Source: Verrucomicrobiales bacterium
Lineage (GTDB): Bacteria > Verrucomicrobiota > Verrucomicrobiia > Verrucomicrobiales > DEV007
Assembly (NCBI GenBank): GCA_029940475.1
Contig: JAPYUT010000002.1
Location: forward strand, 4,934 to 68,933
Length of the DNA: 64,000 nt
Reading direction: 5' to 3'
Positions 27,597 through 35,557 of the stretch are shown here, piece after piece; position 1 is the stretch's first letter, and the number at the start of each line of letters is the position of its first letter. The position numbers were made by a program, and so were the translations under genes. The notes below the pieces were generated by a model. The model searched no databases. It had not been told where the DNA came from and was given only the letters and a program-made list of their open reading frames with translations.

Positions 27597-28340
27597 TTAA
27601 ACTGACACGACGGCGAGCTCCGCCGCGATGGTGTCGTGAATTGATTTAAACATCATATACCCCCATCCCCACTCACTGCCATCCCCCTGCCAGTCGGGAT
27701 CATAATGATTGCACGCCCAGAGAAATCTCTCAGGATGCGGCATCAGCCCCAATACCCGTCCGCTCTCGTCGGTAAGGCCGGCGATTGCGCTGGATGAGCC
27801 ATTAATGTCCGAGCTGTAAGTGAGAGCAACGAGCCCCTTGGCAAGGTAACTCTTCGCAGCCCCTTCAGGCGCAATAAAGCGTCCCTCGGCATGGGCAACC
27901 GGCAACTCAAAACTCTCCGGTAATCCGTTCATGAACGGATTACCGGAAACTTCCCGCTTAAGCCCCGTCCAGTGGCAGATAAAACGTCCTGAAGTGTTAT
28001 TAATCAGGCTACCCCGCGGAAGAAATCCAAGTTTTGTCAGGATCTGGAAGCCATTGCAAATACCCAGCAGGTAACCACCCTTATCCCGGAAACGGATCAG
28101 GGAATCACCAAGTTTACGCTCAGTTTCAAGCTGGGCAAGACGGCCGGCCATCACATAGTCACCATAGCTGAACCCGCCGCTGAGAACCACCAGGTGAGCC
28201 GCCTCCAGAGCAAGCTCAGTGACACGCGTGATCGGCAATACCTCGGTCACGAAACCGGCAACCTCAAGCGCGCGAGCAGTCTCGCCGTCACAGTTGGTTC
28301 CAGGAAACTTTAGTAGTAATGCGTTAGGCCGTTCTTCCAT
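27597..28340 (-). CDS. purQ: FGAM synthase glutaminase subunit PurQ
   Basis: 247 residues of the class I glutamine amidotransferase type. The nucleophile is the Cys of GYLLGICNGFQIL, and the His and Glu of the triad are in LGLMPHPERFLW. The start FPGTNCDGETARALE is typical of PurQ. It supplies ammonia to PurL. Its start overlaps the 3' end of purL by 31 bp, an unusually long overlap that favours coupled translation. Confidence 0.95.
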   Translation of the reverse strand: MEERPNALLLKFPGTNCDGETARALEVAGFVTEVLPITRVTELALEAAHLVVLSGGFSYGDYVMAGRLAQLETERKLGDSLIRFRDKGGYLLGICNGFQILTKLGFLPRGSLINNTSGRFICHWTGLKREVSGNPFMNGLPESFELPVAHAEGRFIAPEGAAKSYLAKGLVALTYSSDINGSSSAIAGLTDESGRVLGLMPHPERFLWACNHYDPDWQGDGSEWGWGYMMFKSIHDTIAAELAVVSV

Positions 28341-30736
28341 TGCTCTTTAATGGACGCCAATTCAGCGTCCAGGATATATTCACCTCCATCAGTAAAGCGA
28401 AGTTTTGCATGCGCAGCATTTGTCCTGCCGATCACGGCAAACTCAATGCCCGTGAAAAGTTCCTCAAGCTGCCCCGAGGCAGCCTCGGCAACTTCAATAA
28501 GGATACGTGAAGGAGATTCACCAAAAAGGCGGGCAACACTTCCCGGGGAACCGCTCACCGGCAAGGCATCAAGGTCAATCTCAAGACCGGCCTGCATTGA
28601 AAATCCCATCTCGGCGGCAGTCACCGCAAGCCCTCCCTCGGAGATATCATGTGCGGCAAGGATCAGTCCTGCCGCAACCGCCTTGTGGAATGTCCTGTAA
28701 CTCTCCAGCGCCGCACCCAGGTCAATCTCCGGCACCTTCACACCCTCAACACCCTTCACCCGTGCATAAACACTGCCGCCCAGATCCGAACCGCTAAGCC
28801 CGACAATAGCCAACAAACTCCCCGCCTTCCTGATGGAAGCTCCCGTGACATGTGACTGCTGCTCGACAATTCCCATGGCGCTGATCAGGCAGGTTATCGG
28901 AATAGATACTGCACCCTCTTCCGTCTCGAAATAATTGTAGAACGAATCCTTCCCGGAAACAAAGGGCGCACTATAAGCCTCCGATGCCTCAGCAATTCCC
29001 TTGCAGGTTTCCACCAGCATTCCCAATTCCCGTGGATCCTCGGGATTACCAACGCAAAAATTATCCAGCAGGGCTATACGTTCCGGATTCGCTCCAGCCA
29101 CCACCAATGATCGAACGCACTCATCAACGGTCGCGCGCCCCATGGCACGGGGATCAGACTTACCCCACTCGGGAAGCAGGGCAAGACCCATTGCCATGAG
29201 TTGATCACTGCCGTCAATGCGAACCACTGAGGCGTCCTGGGGCGCATCGCCACTTGCCCCGGCAAGGGGCTTGAGGACTGTGTTCCCCTGCACCTCGTGA
29301 TCATATTCACGAATAATGGGTTCACGTGAACAAATCGCAAAGTCACCAAGCACCTCACGCAGATCGGCAGCAAGGTCACCCGCAACCCAATCCATGTCCG
29401 CTTTCGAAACACCGGGAATAAATTCAGATCGCATGTGCCGCACCGGCGCATCATGCAGGCGGGAGTTATCAAGCTCGCATACCAGTTCACCATCGTGCCA
29501 GATTTTAAGAAGTCCTGAATGATCGGATTCTCCTATCTCGGTTAACTCCGTCTCATAGGTTTGCGCAAGTTCCCGCAACTGGGGTAATGCACTTTCCTCG
29601 ACTGCCAACACCATGCGCTCCTGGCTTTCCGAAAGAAAAATCTCCCAACTGGTCATCCCGGGTTCCTTGAGAGGCGCACGCTCAAGGTAAAGGTTGCCGC
29701 CAACTTCACTGAGCATCTCGCCGGCAGCGCTTGAAAATCCCCCTGCTCCACAATCAGTGATAAAGATCACCAACCCGCGTTGCCGCGCATCAAGCACGAA
29801 ATCAGCAGCCTTCTTCTCCTCGATCGGGTTGCCAATCTGCACCGCTTGCTGATCATCTTCATGGCTCTCTGTATCAAGAGCCATCGAGGAAAACGTGGCG
29901 CCCTTTAACCCGTCCCTGCCGGTGCGACCACCAACAGCAATGATCCTGAGATCACTCCGCATTTGCTTGTCGATATCAGTAATCGGGATCACTCCGGCAG
30001 TACCACAGAAAACAAGGGGGTTGTAGATATACGCCGGATCAAATTGAACCGCCCCGCTGATGGTCGGGATACCCATGCGGTTGCCATAGTCGCGCACTCC
30101 ACGCACCACTCCACGCATAATTCCCAGTGGATGAATAACATCGACAGCCTTAATGTCAGCTGAATCGATATCAGGCGGGCCAAAACAGAAAACATCGCAA
30201 CTGGCGATCGGCTTAGCCCCTTTACCGGCACCGAGAATATCACGGATAACACCACCAAGGCCGGTATTTGCACCTGCATAGGGTTCGATGGCCGAAGGAT
30301 GATTATGGGTTTCCACCTTAAGGCAGACAGCCTTGTTTTCATCGAGCCTGATAAAACCGGCATTATCAATGAAGCAACCCAGGACGAAGCCCGGCTTACG
30401 CTCCATAATGCGCTCGGTAACCTCCTTGATGTAGGTCTTGAAAAGACTATGGATCACCTCTTCTCCACCCGGCCCGCAATGTTCTATACGAGCCCCGAAA
30501 ATCCGGTGTTTGCAGTGTTCACTCCAGGTCTGGGCAATGCACTCAAGCTCAACATCAGTTGGCTCGCGACGCATCTCCGCAGCATAATAGAGCTGAATCT
30601 CAATCATGTCATCGATCGAGAGTGATAACTTCATGTCCTCACTGAGCTCCCCCAGGCCTTCAGGATCGAGATCACGGATCGCTATCCTGCGGAAATTCTC
30701 TACAGGCAAATCAGGCGACATCACGGTCATTGGCAT
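28310..30736 (-). CDS. purL: FGAM synthase large subunit PurL (small-type)
   Basis: 808 residues, so it is the small-type PurL that needs separate PurS and PurQ, both of which flank it. ECIAQTWSEHCKHRIFG, the ATP site KVETHNHPSAIEPYAGANTGLGGVIRD, and repeated ADP-binding core motifs (VSGKDSFYNYF, HDISEGGLAVTAAEMGFS) are present. The start at 30736 is one of three ATGs (30736, 30730, 30721); all overlap the end of the purS-like gene. Confidence 0.95.
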   Translation of the reverse strand: MPMTVMSPDLPVENFRRIAIRDLDPEGLGELSEDMKLSLSIDDMIEIQLYYAAEMRREPTDVELECIAQTWSEHCKHRIFGARIEHCGPGGEEVIHSLFKTYIKEVTERIMERKPGFVLGCFIDNAGFIRLDENKAVCLKVETHNHPSAIEPYAGANTGLGGVIRDILGAGKGAKPIASCDVFCFGPPDIDSADIKAVDVIHPLGIMRGVVRGVRDYGNRMGIPTISGAVQFDPAYIYNPLVFCGTAGVIPITDIDKQMRSDLRIIAVGGRTGRDGLKGATFSSMALDTESHEDDQQAVQIGNPIEEKKAADFVLDARQRGLVIFITDCGAGGFSSAAGEMLSEVGGNLYLERAPLKEPGMTSWEIFLSESQERMVLAVEESALPQLRELAQTYETELTEIGESDHSGLLKIWHDGELVCELDNSRLHDAPVRHMRSEFIPGVSKADMDWVAGDLAADLREVLGDFAICSREPIIREYDHEVQGNTVLKPLAGASGDAPQDASVVRIDGSDQLMAMGLALLPEWGKSDPRAMGRATVDECVRSLVVAGANPERIALLDNFCVGNPEDPRELGMLVETCKGIAEASEAYSAPFVSGKDSFYNYFETEEGAVSIPITCLISAMGIVEQQSHVTGASIRKAGSLLAIVGLSGSDLGGSVYARVKGVEGVKVPEIDLGAALESYRTFHKAVAAGLILAAHDISEGGLAVTAAEMGFSMQAGLEIDLDALPVSGSPGSVARLFGESPSRILIEVAEAASGQLEELFTGIEFAVIGRTNAAHAKLRFTDGGEYILDAELASIKEQWKNGLTHYY

Positions 30737-31178
30737 CAGTCACGCTCCAGACGTGGATTGCTGAATTGCAAACATCACGGATGAAGCGCTCGGGCGCCAC
30801 TCCGCCATCGGAGAAAATATAAATACGCTGAGTAAGCTTGAGAGAGAGTATCTCCATAGCCTTGTCCCGGGCTCCCCGATGGCTGGCCAGGATTGCCTCC
30901 CGTTCCAGGTCAAGCGCCCCGGGCTTCATGCCATAATCGATAAAAAATGCGAACCCGCTGAGAACCGGCTCACACCCAAAACTGACATCCTCTGCATAAC
31001 TGTCAACCAATGTGCGCTTCACGAATTGTTCGGCATCCGTAACTTTCCCCGCATACTCAATGAAATAAACTCTCGTCTTTTGATAGCTGGCATTCTCATT
31101 AAGGGGCGCATATACGAGTTTGTTCGCATCAACCTTGCCGTCAAATTCACTGATCACTTCTGCGGTAAGAATCGCCAT
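30711..31178 (-). CDS. purS: PurS-like subunit of FGAM synthase, extended form
   Basis: 155 residues, about twice the 80 of ordinary PurS. The second half carries the PurS pattern: PGALDLEREAI near a Gly-rich turn, then a beta strand (RIYIFSD) and a terminal strand with a motif like NPVI (NSAIHVWSV). The first half (TRVYFIEYAGKVTDAEQFVKRTLVD) may be a second degenerate copy. PurS dimers hold PurL and PurQ together. Its position between purC and purL strongly supports the role, while sequence similarity is weak to the eye. Confidence 0.75.
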   Translation of the reverse strand: MAILTAEVISEFDGKVDANKLVYAPLNENASYQKTRVYFIEYAGKVTDAEQFVKRTLVDSYAEDVSFGCEPVLSGFAFFIDYGMKPGALDLEREAILASHRGARDKAMEILSLKLTQRIYIFSDGGVAPERFIRDVCNSAIHVWSVTDANDRDVA

Positions 31179-31186
31179 CGTCTTTG

Positions 31187-32512
31187 TCAGCCAATCCCGT
31201 TAATTTCCCTAAGGGCATCACGCCACTGCCCCCTGGTATAAAAAGCCACCTCACGCTGCCCGCAATCCTCCAGTGCCTGGGTGACATCCTCGCCGTCCCG
31301 ATGACCGAGGATGCAATCCTTGATCAGGTTCATTTTTTCAACCTGAACAGCAAGAAACTCACTGTCCACCTGCGGATCCTCCGGCACAGCTCCCGCTGCC
31401 TGCCTGTCACGCAAAACCTCCACAAAAGGCACCCCGTCAGCACGGGCATCCCTCTTCGCATCATCCACCGCGGCCAGCCAGTCAGCATGGGCAATCCCGT
31501 AATAATCACGCATGGCCTGCTTGTTATAATGAACAATAAACCGGTCATCGCCGTCGTTTAATATCGAGGTGGCCCTGAAGGAATCCGTGTCAATAGTATC
31601 CACAAAAACCAAATCCTCACCATCCCTGGCAAATTCCCATTTCAAATCCCAGAGCTGCAGCCCCATCTTTTCCACCAGCACCCTCACTGCCCAGCCGCCA
31701 AGCACTGCCAATTTTCCCATCTCGCTGAAGGCCCCGGCATCAAGCCCTGACATATTAAGAGCCTCCTGCTTGGTCACTGCCCGATCCTCCGGTTCATATT
31801 TACTGGTAAAATCAACAATGGGCGTCGCCAGGTATTGCCAGGCCTGCAACTCACCATCGCTACCCAGCTCCTTCTCAAAACTACGCCGCTGGACATCGGA
31901 AAGCTTTAGATATTTGCGGAACACCGAACTGCCGCTGGTGATCCCAAAGCGCACAATGCACTCTAGTGGCACAACATTCCGGTCCAGGCTCTTGAACTTG
32001 CTGTAATCGTAAACAGAATGCCTCAGGAAGGATGACAGCTCGGGCTTTTCTATCTTGTAGCGGCGAACGATATTAAAAGCACTCTCGTTCTCCGGCAATC
32101 CGTCGTGCATGACCTCACCGCTCTGCGCGTCCACCATTCCACAGTGATGGGTAACTGCGCCACTTGCTGTGAGTTTATCAATTGTGTCCTCAAGTAAGAG
32201 TTTGCGAATCGAGCCATCAAGCCCATCGGCTGATTCAACAGCTGACTTCACCTCTTGCCACATCTCCCGCTTTCCCAAAGCAGTATAAAGAACATGGCGA
32301 AAAACCGCCCGGGCAACATCACTTCCCTCAATAGAGAAGATGGTCCCGACATCAAACACCGACCCGCCGGCGGTGGTTTCAGTCACCATATAGTCCGGCT
32401 CACCGGGAATCGCATACAGGCGCTGAACTGAACCCTCGTAAAAGGGCTCGCGCAATGCATCGAGAGGAACTTTACTAATGAGGTAACTGGCCTTAGCCGT
32501 CTCGTTGGTCAT
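31187..32512 (-). CDS. purC: SAICAR synthetase-like PurC, long divergent form
   Basis: 441 residues against about 240-300 in most bacteria. The SAICAR-synthetase N-lobe pattern is present (PFYEGSVQRLYAIPGEPDYMVTETTAGGSVFDVG), as are NVVPLECIVRFGITSGSS, ITSKYE-like PIVDFTSKYEPEDR, and LWDLKWEFARDGEDLVFVDTIDTDSFR. The C-terminal 110 residues are an extension. It would join aspartate to CAIR. It is the promoter-proximal gene of the purine-pyrimidine run and is divergent from pyrD across 104 bp. Confidence 0.88.
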   Translation of the reverse strand: MTNETAKASYLISKVPLDALREPFYEGSVQRLYAIPGEPDYMVTETTAGGSVFDVGTIFSIEGSDVARAVFRHVLYTALGKREMWQEVKSAVESADGLDGSIRKLLLEDTIDKLTASGAVTHHCGMVDAQSGEVMHDGLPENESAFNIVRRYKIEKPELSSFLRHSVYDYSKFKSLDRNVVPLECIVRFGITSGSSVFRKYLKLSDVQRRSFEKELGSDGELQAWQYLATPIVDFTSKYEPEDRAVTKQEALNMSGLDAGAFSEMGKLAVLGGWAVRVLVEKMGLQLWDLKWEFARDGEDLVFVDTIDTDSFRATSILNDGDDRFIVHYNKQAMRDYYGIAHADWLAAVDDAKRDARADGVPFVEVLRDRQAAGAVPEDPQVDSEFLAVQVEKMNLIKDCILGHRDGEDVTQALEDCGQREVAFYTRGQWRDALREINGIG

Positions 32513-32616
32513 GGATCTTTAGATGGCGAGACTTAGCCCTGTAGACCAAGATGTCACGCAAAAATAGTTAGGGAATCTTTAATTAAAAACTACGCCCTCA
32601 AAAGACCCCAAAATTC

Positions 32617-33639
32617 GTGGATTTTTACAAACTAACCCGCCCTCTCCTGTTCCGTCTGGGTCCCGAACAGGCACACCGCTTAACACTGGCCGGGTTACGA
32701 ATGACGAGACGCCTCGGAGTCGAATGGCTGCTCCATCCTGGCATCCGCTCAGAACCCGTTGAAGTTATGGGTATTGAGTTTCCCAATCGGGTAGGCCTGG
32801 CTGCCGGTCTCGACAAGGCAGGTGATTGTATCTCCGGGCTGGGTGCAATGGGCTTCGGCACCATCGAGGTGGGAACAATCACCCCACTACCCCAGAGCGG
32901 AAATCCCAAACCACGACTCTTCCGAATAAGGGAACGTCAGGCGATCATTAACAGGATGGGATTCAACAACCCAGGAATCGACGCTGCACTCAGGAATATT
33001 GCCCGATCGAGAAAAAACTTTGATGGGGTCCTGGGGATTAATATCGGCAAAAACAAGGACACCGGCAATGCCCAGGCGATTGATGATTACCTGACTTGCT
33101 TTCGCAAAGCCTATCAGGCAGCCGACTACATTGCCGTCAATATCTCATCACCCAATACAGCCGGGCTGAGGGACCTTCAGCAACCGGCAACTGCGGAACA
33201 ACTCCTGCTCCGTCTCAAGGAGGAACAGCAACTTCTGCATCAGCAAAGCGGGAAGCTTGTTCCCTTCGCCGTAAAAATCGCACCTGACATGGAACACGGT
33301 CAACTCCTTGCCCTTGCCAAGCTCTTTAACGCCTTGCATGTCGATGCGGTAATCGCCACCAACACCACCACCCGCCGCGATGGCCTGCAGGATTTGCCTC
33401 ACGCCAGCGAGAGCGGCGGCCTGAGCGGCGCTCCACTTGCCCGGGACAGCACAGAAGTTATCGCCACACTCCATGGCGCCCTCGACAAAACCATTCCAAT
33501 CATCGGCGTTGGCGGCATAGGCAGCGCAGAAGAGGCACGGGCAAAGATTGCAGCAGGCGCCAAGCTCGTGCAGATCTACACAGGGCTCATTTACCGCGGC
33601 CCGGCACTGGTTCGCGAACTCCTGAACGCCAAGCTATAG
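32617..33639 (+). CDS. pyrD: Dihydroorotate dehydrogenase (quinone), class 2
   Basis: 340 residues with a GTG start at 32617; the sequence MDFYKLTRPLLFRLGPEQAHR matches the membrane-associating N-terminal helix of class 2 enzymes. FMN and substrate motifs: VGLAAGLDKAGDCISGLGAMGFGTIEVGTITPLPQ, INRMGFNNPG, NISSPNTAGLRDLQ (with the catalytic Ser of class 2), IATNTTTRRDGL and GVGGIGSAEEARAKIAAGAKLVQIYTGLIYRGP. It oxidises dihydroorotate to orotate and passes electrons to quinone. It is the only de novo pyrimidine gene here not in the main operon. Confidence 0.96.
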   Translation: MDFYKLTRPLLFRLGPEQAHRLTLAGLRMTRRLGVEWLLHPGIRSEPVEVMGIEFPNRVGLAAGLDKAGDCISGLGAMGFGTIEVGTITPLPQSGNPKPRLFRIRERQAIINRMGFNNPGIDAALRNIARSRKNFDGVLGINIGKNKDTGNAQAIDDYLTCFRKAYQAADYIAVNISSPNTAGLRDLQQPATAEQLLLRLKEEQQLLHQQSGKLVPFAVKIAPDMEHGQLLALAKLFNALHVDAVIATNTTTRRDGLQDLPHASESGGLSGAPLARDSTEVIATLHGALDKTIPIIGVGGIGSAEEARAKIAAGAKLVQIYTGLIYRGPALVRELLNAKL

Positions 33640-33653
33640 AGCCCGGTCATCGC

Positions 33654-33675
33654 CTTGATCCTGCCCAGGACCAAG
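33654..33675. terminator. Hairpin between convergent pyrD and thuA-like genes
   Basis: CTTG-A-TCCTG ... CAGGA-C-CAAG forms an imperfect stem of nine pairs with one mismatch. It lies 15 bp beyond the pyrD stop. There is no clear T-run on either side, so the terminator call is tentative. Confidence 0.3.
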
Positions 33676-33687
33676 CCGTGGTTGCGT

Positions 33688-34605
33688 TTACTCAACCTGG
33701 CTGATCTTATCGGCAGTCGGAAAATTCTCAGGCACGGCAATAGTCACCTTGCCGGTTGCCACCCACTCGCATGAGCGGGCAACCAGGGTAAGGAAGCCAA
33801 CACATTTCATCGCCGGGTCCCTCTCCAGGTTGCCGACATGCCCCAGGACATTGGTCACCGCTTTGCCCTTGCCAACAGGAATCCACCAGAGCATTGGCTC
33901 GTGGACCCCGGTGCCTCTCTTCTCCTTGGCGGAAAACGCTGTTGCCAGAATCCTCATGTTCTCACCGGGGCCACGCTGACCGTGATAAAGCTCATCCCTG
34001 GTGTGTAGCCATTCGGCGGGAATACCCTTGGTTATAGGATGCTCCGGTTGACGAATCTTCACCAGATATTCATGCTGGGGACCATGCCCCGCTCCCGGTC
34101 CGGCACCAACATCCATGCGCATGACTTTACCCACCTCATCAAGGTATACCCGGGCACCGTCTTTATTTCCCCGCCAGAGAAGTCCCGTTGCCTTCTCAAA
34201 CTCTTCCCATCCTTTATGTGCATTGTTTGCAGCATGCACATTGACGAGTCCACCACCACCGGCGAGGAACTTTTCAAATGCCTCACGCACACCCGCAGGC
34301 TGCCATTTCGGGCCGTTGTAATTACTCAGCACCACATCACATGCCGCAAAATCAGGTTTAAAATCTTCCCAGGCTTGCGCGTTGCCTCCCCTCGGCGGCG
34401 TGGTCGCAACACTGACCTCAAACTTTCCGGTCTTTTCCAGCTGCGCCTTGAGGAACGGGGTAGTGTCCTTCCAGTTGTGATTATTCTGCCCGTCAATAAT
34501 GAGCACGCGAATCTTCGGATTGCTTGATTTGGAAATGCCAAACCCGGCAACCCCCAACAGGGCTGCGGCGGCAAGGAACAACGGCAGAAAACTCTTATGG
34601 CTCAT
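33688..34605 (-). CDS. Secreted ThuA-domain protein
   Basis: 305 residues from the ATG at 34605, chosen because a signal peptide follows directly (SHKSFLPLFLAAAALLGVAGFGIS). The ThuA fold is clear: KIRVLIIDGQNNHNWKDTTPFLKAQLEKTGKFEV, CDVVLSNYNGPKW, FLAGGGGLVNVHAANNAH, EHPITKGIPAEWLHTRDELYHGQRGPGENMRILATAFS, MLWWIPVGKGKAVTNVLGH. ThuA-type proteins are abundant in Verrucomicrobiota and are tied to sugar metabolism, but the reaction is not established. It follows a VOC protein gene by 48 bp. Confidence 0.88.
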   Translation of the reverse strand: MSHKSFLPLFLAAAALLGVAGFGISKSSNPKIRVLIIDGQNNHNWKDTTPFLKAQLEKTGKFEVSVATTPPRGGNAQAWEDFKPDFAACDVVLSNYNGPKWQPAGVREAFEKFLAGGGGLVNVHAANNAHKGWEEFEKATGLLWRGNKDGARVYLDEVGKVMRMDVGAGPGAGHGPQHEYLVKIRQPEHPITKGIPAEWLHTRDELYHGQRGPGENMRILATAFSAKEKRGTGVHEPMLWWIPVGKGKAVTNVLGHVGNLERDPAMKCVGFLTLVARSCEWVATGKVTIAVPENFPTADKISQVE

Positions 34606-34653
34606 AATTATAATTTTCACAGAGCGCAGCCATCCTGACAAGCCCAAAGCTCC

Positions 34654-35028
34654 CTACGCCGGATTCTGGCAGAATTCGATCCAGTAACCGTCCGGGTCTT
34701 CAATGTAAATCTGGAATGCGCCATCAGGGCGCGTCTGCCGCGGGGTGTGCTCAATGCCCCTCCCGGCGAGATAGGCTTCAGTTTCGTCCATGTCCTCGAC
34801 CCCCAGCGCAAAATGGTTGCCCCGCGTGGAAGAATTCACCTCGGCATTCCGCCCGGCAATGAGGTGCAACTCCTGAAGTTTCCCCAACCGGAACCATGCG
34901 CCGGGAAAATCAAAATCGGGACGCGCTATCTCCTCAAGCCCCAGATGTTCCCCATAAAACTCCATGCTCAGATTGAGATTCTCCACATGCAGGGCGATAT
35001 GGTTCAGGTCCTTTGTCTTCATGTTCAT
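34654..35028 (-). CDS. VOC (glyoxalase/bleomycin-resistance) family protein
   Basis: 124 residues from the ATG at 35028, which follows the stop of the GcvH-like gene by one base; a longer frame upstream reads through that gene and is not needed. LNHIALHVENLNLSMEFYGEHLGLEEI, ELHLIAGR, GNHFALGVEDMDETEAYLAGRGIEH and IYIEDPDGYWIEFCQN show two paired beta-alpha-beta-beta-beta units. The metal ligands His (residue 10), His (in ELHLI), His (in NHFAL) and Glu (in WIEF) are all present, so it may be an active metalloenzyme. Substrate unknown. Confidence 0.85.
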   Translation of the reverse strand: MNMKTKDLNHIALHVENLNLSMEFYGEHLGLEEIARPDFDFPGAWFRLGKLQELHLIAGRNAEVNSSTRGNHFALGVEDMDETEAYLAGRGIEHTPRQTRPDGAFQIYIEDPDGYWIEFCQNPA

Positions 35029-35029
35029 T

Positions 35030-35485
35030 CTAGTCGTAATTGCCACTCTCCTGCATCTTGCTGATGGTGGCCTCAAGAAGTGCAATATAACCGTCAACAT
35101 CAAGACTCCCCTCCTCCGGGTCACCTTTTACCTCATACAGCCAGCCCTCGGTATATGGCGAAGAGCGCACAATACAGGCATCAACTTCAAGGACCGGGTT
35201 ACCGCCAACAAATTCCCCCCGCATCACGCTGAACACGTCGCTTGCCGCCTTAAATCCCTCCACCCAGCCGATCTGCTGTCCTGGCTCAACCGTGCCGCCC
35301 GCCCCGGTCTGCCATTGCGCCTCGACAAGTTCACCAAGCATGCGGGTGGCAAATTTGGTAAATCCCACCCGCCACAAATTTTGCCCGGATTCTGCCTCAG
35401 ACATCCAGTAATGCGATCCCGAATACCTGAAATTTTCAGGAAACCGAGCCGAGAAACGGGCGTGCTTGAACCGACGATACTCCAT
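35030..35485 (-). CDS. GcvH-like lipoyl carrier protein
   Basis: 151 residues. It aligns with glycine cleavage H protein: SHYWMSEAESGQNLWRVGFTKFATRMLGELVEAQW, GWVEGFKAASDVFSVMRGEFVGGNP and SPYTEGWLYEVK. Lys79, in EGFKAASD, is at the lipoylated position. Two features depart from classical GcvH: the ESVKA signature reads EGFKA, and there is a 20-residue N-terminal lead. No gcvP, gcvT or lipoate ligase is near. The gene is coupled to a VOC protein and lies divergent from a cysteine desulfurase. It could be a housekeeping H protein with its partners elsewhere, or a specialised lipoyl carrier. Confidence 0.85.
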   Translation of the reverse strand: MEYRRFKHARFSARFPENFRYSGSHYWMSEAESGQNLWRVGFTKFATRMLGELVEAQWQTGAGGTVEPGQQIGWVEGFKAASDVFSVMRGEFVGGNPVLEVDACIVRSSPYTEGWLYEVKGDPEEGSLDVDGYIALLEATISKMQESGNYD

Positions 35486-35557
35486 AACGCATGACTAATG
35501 CGTGGAAACAAGGCAGAGTTCTGCAGGAAATACAAGATGAGTTTAAAGGCGTAAAAT

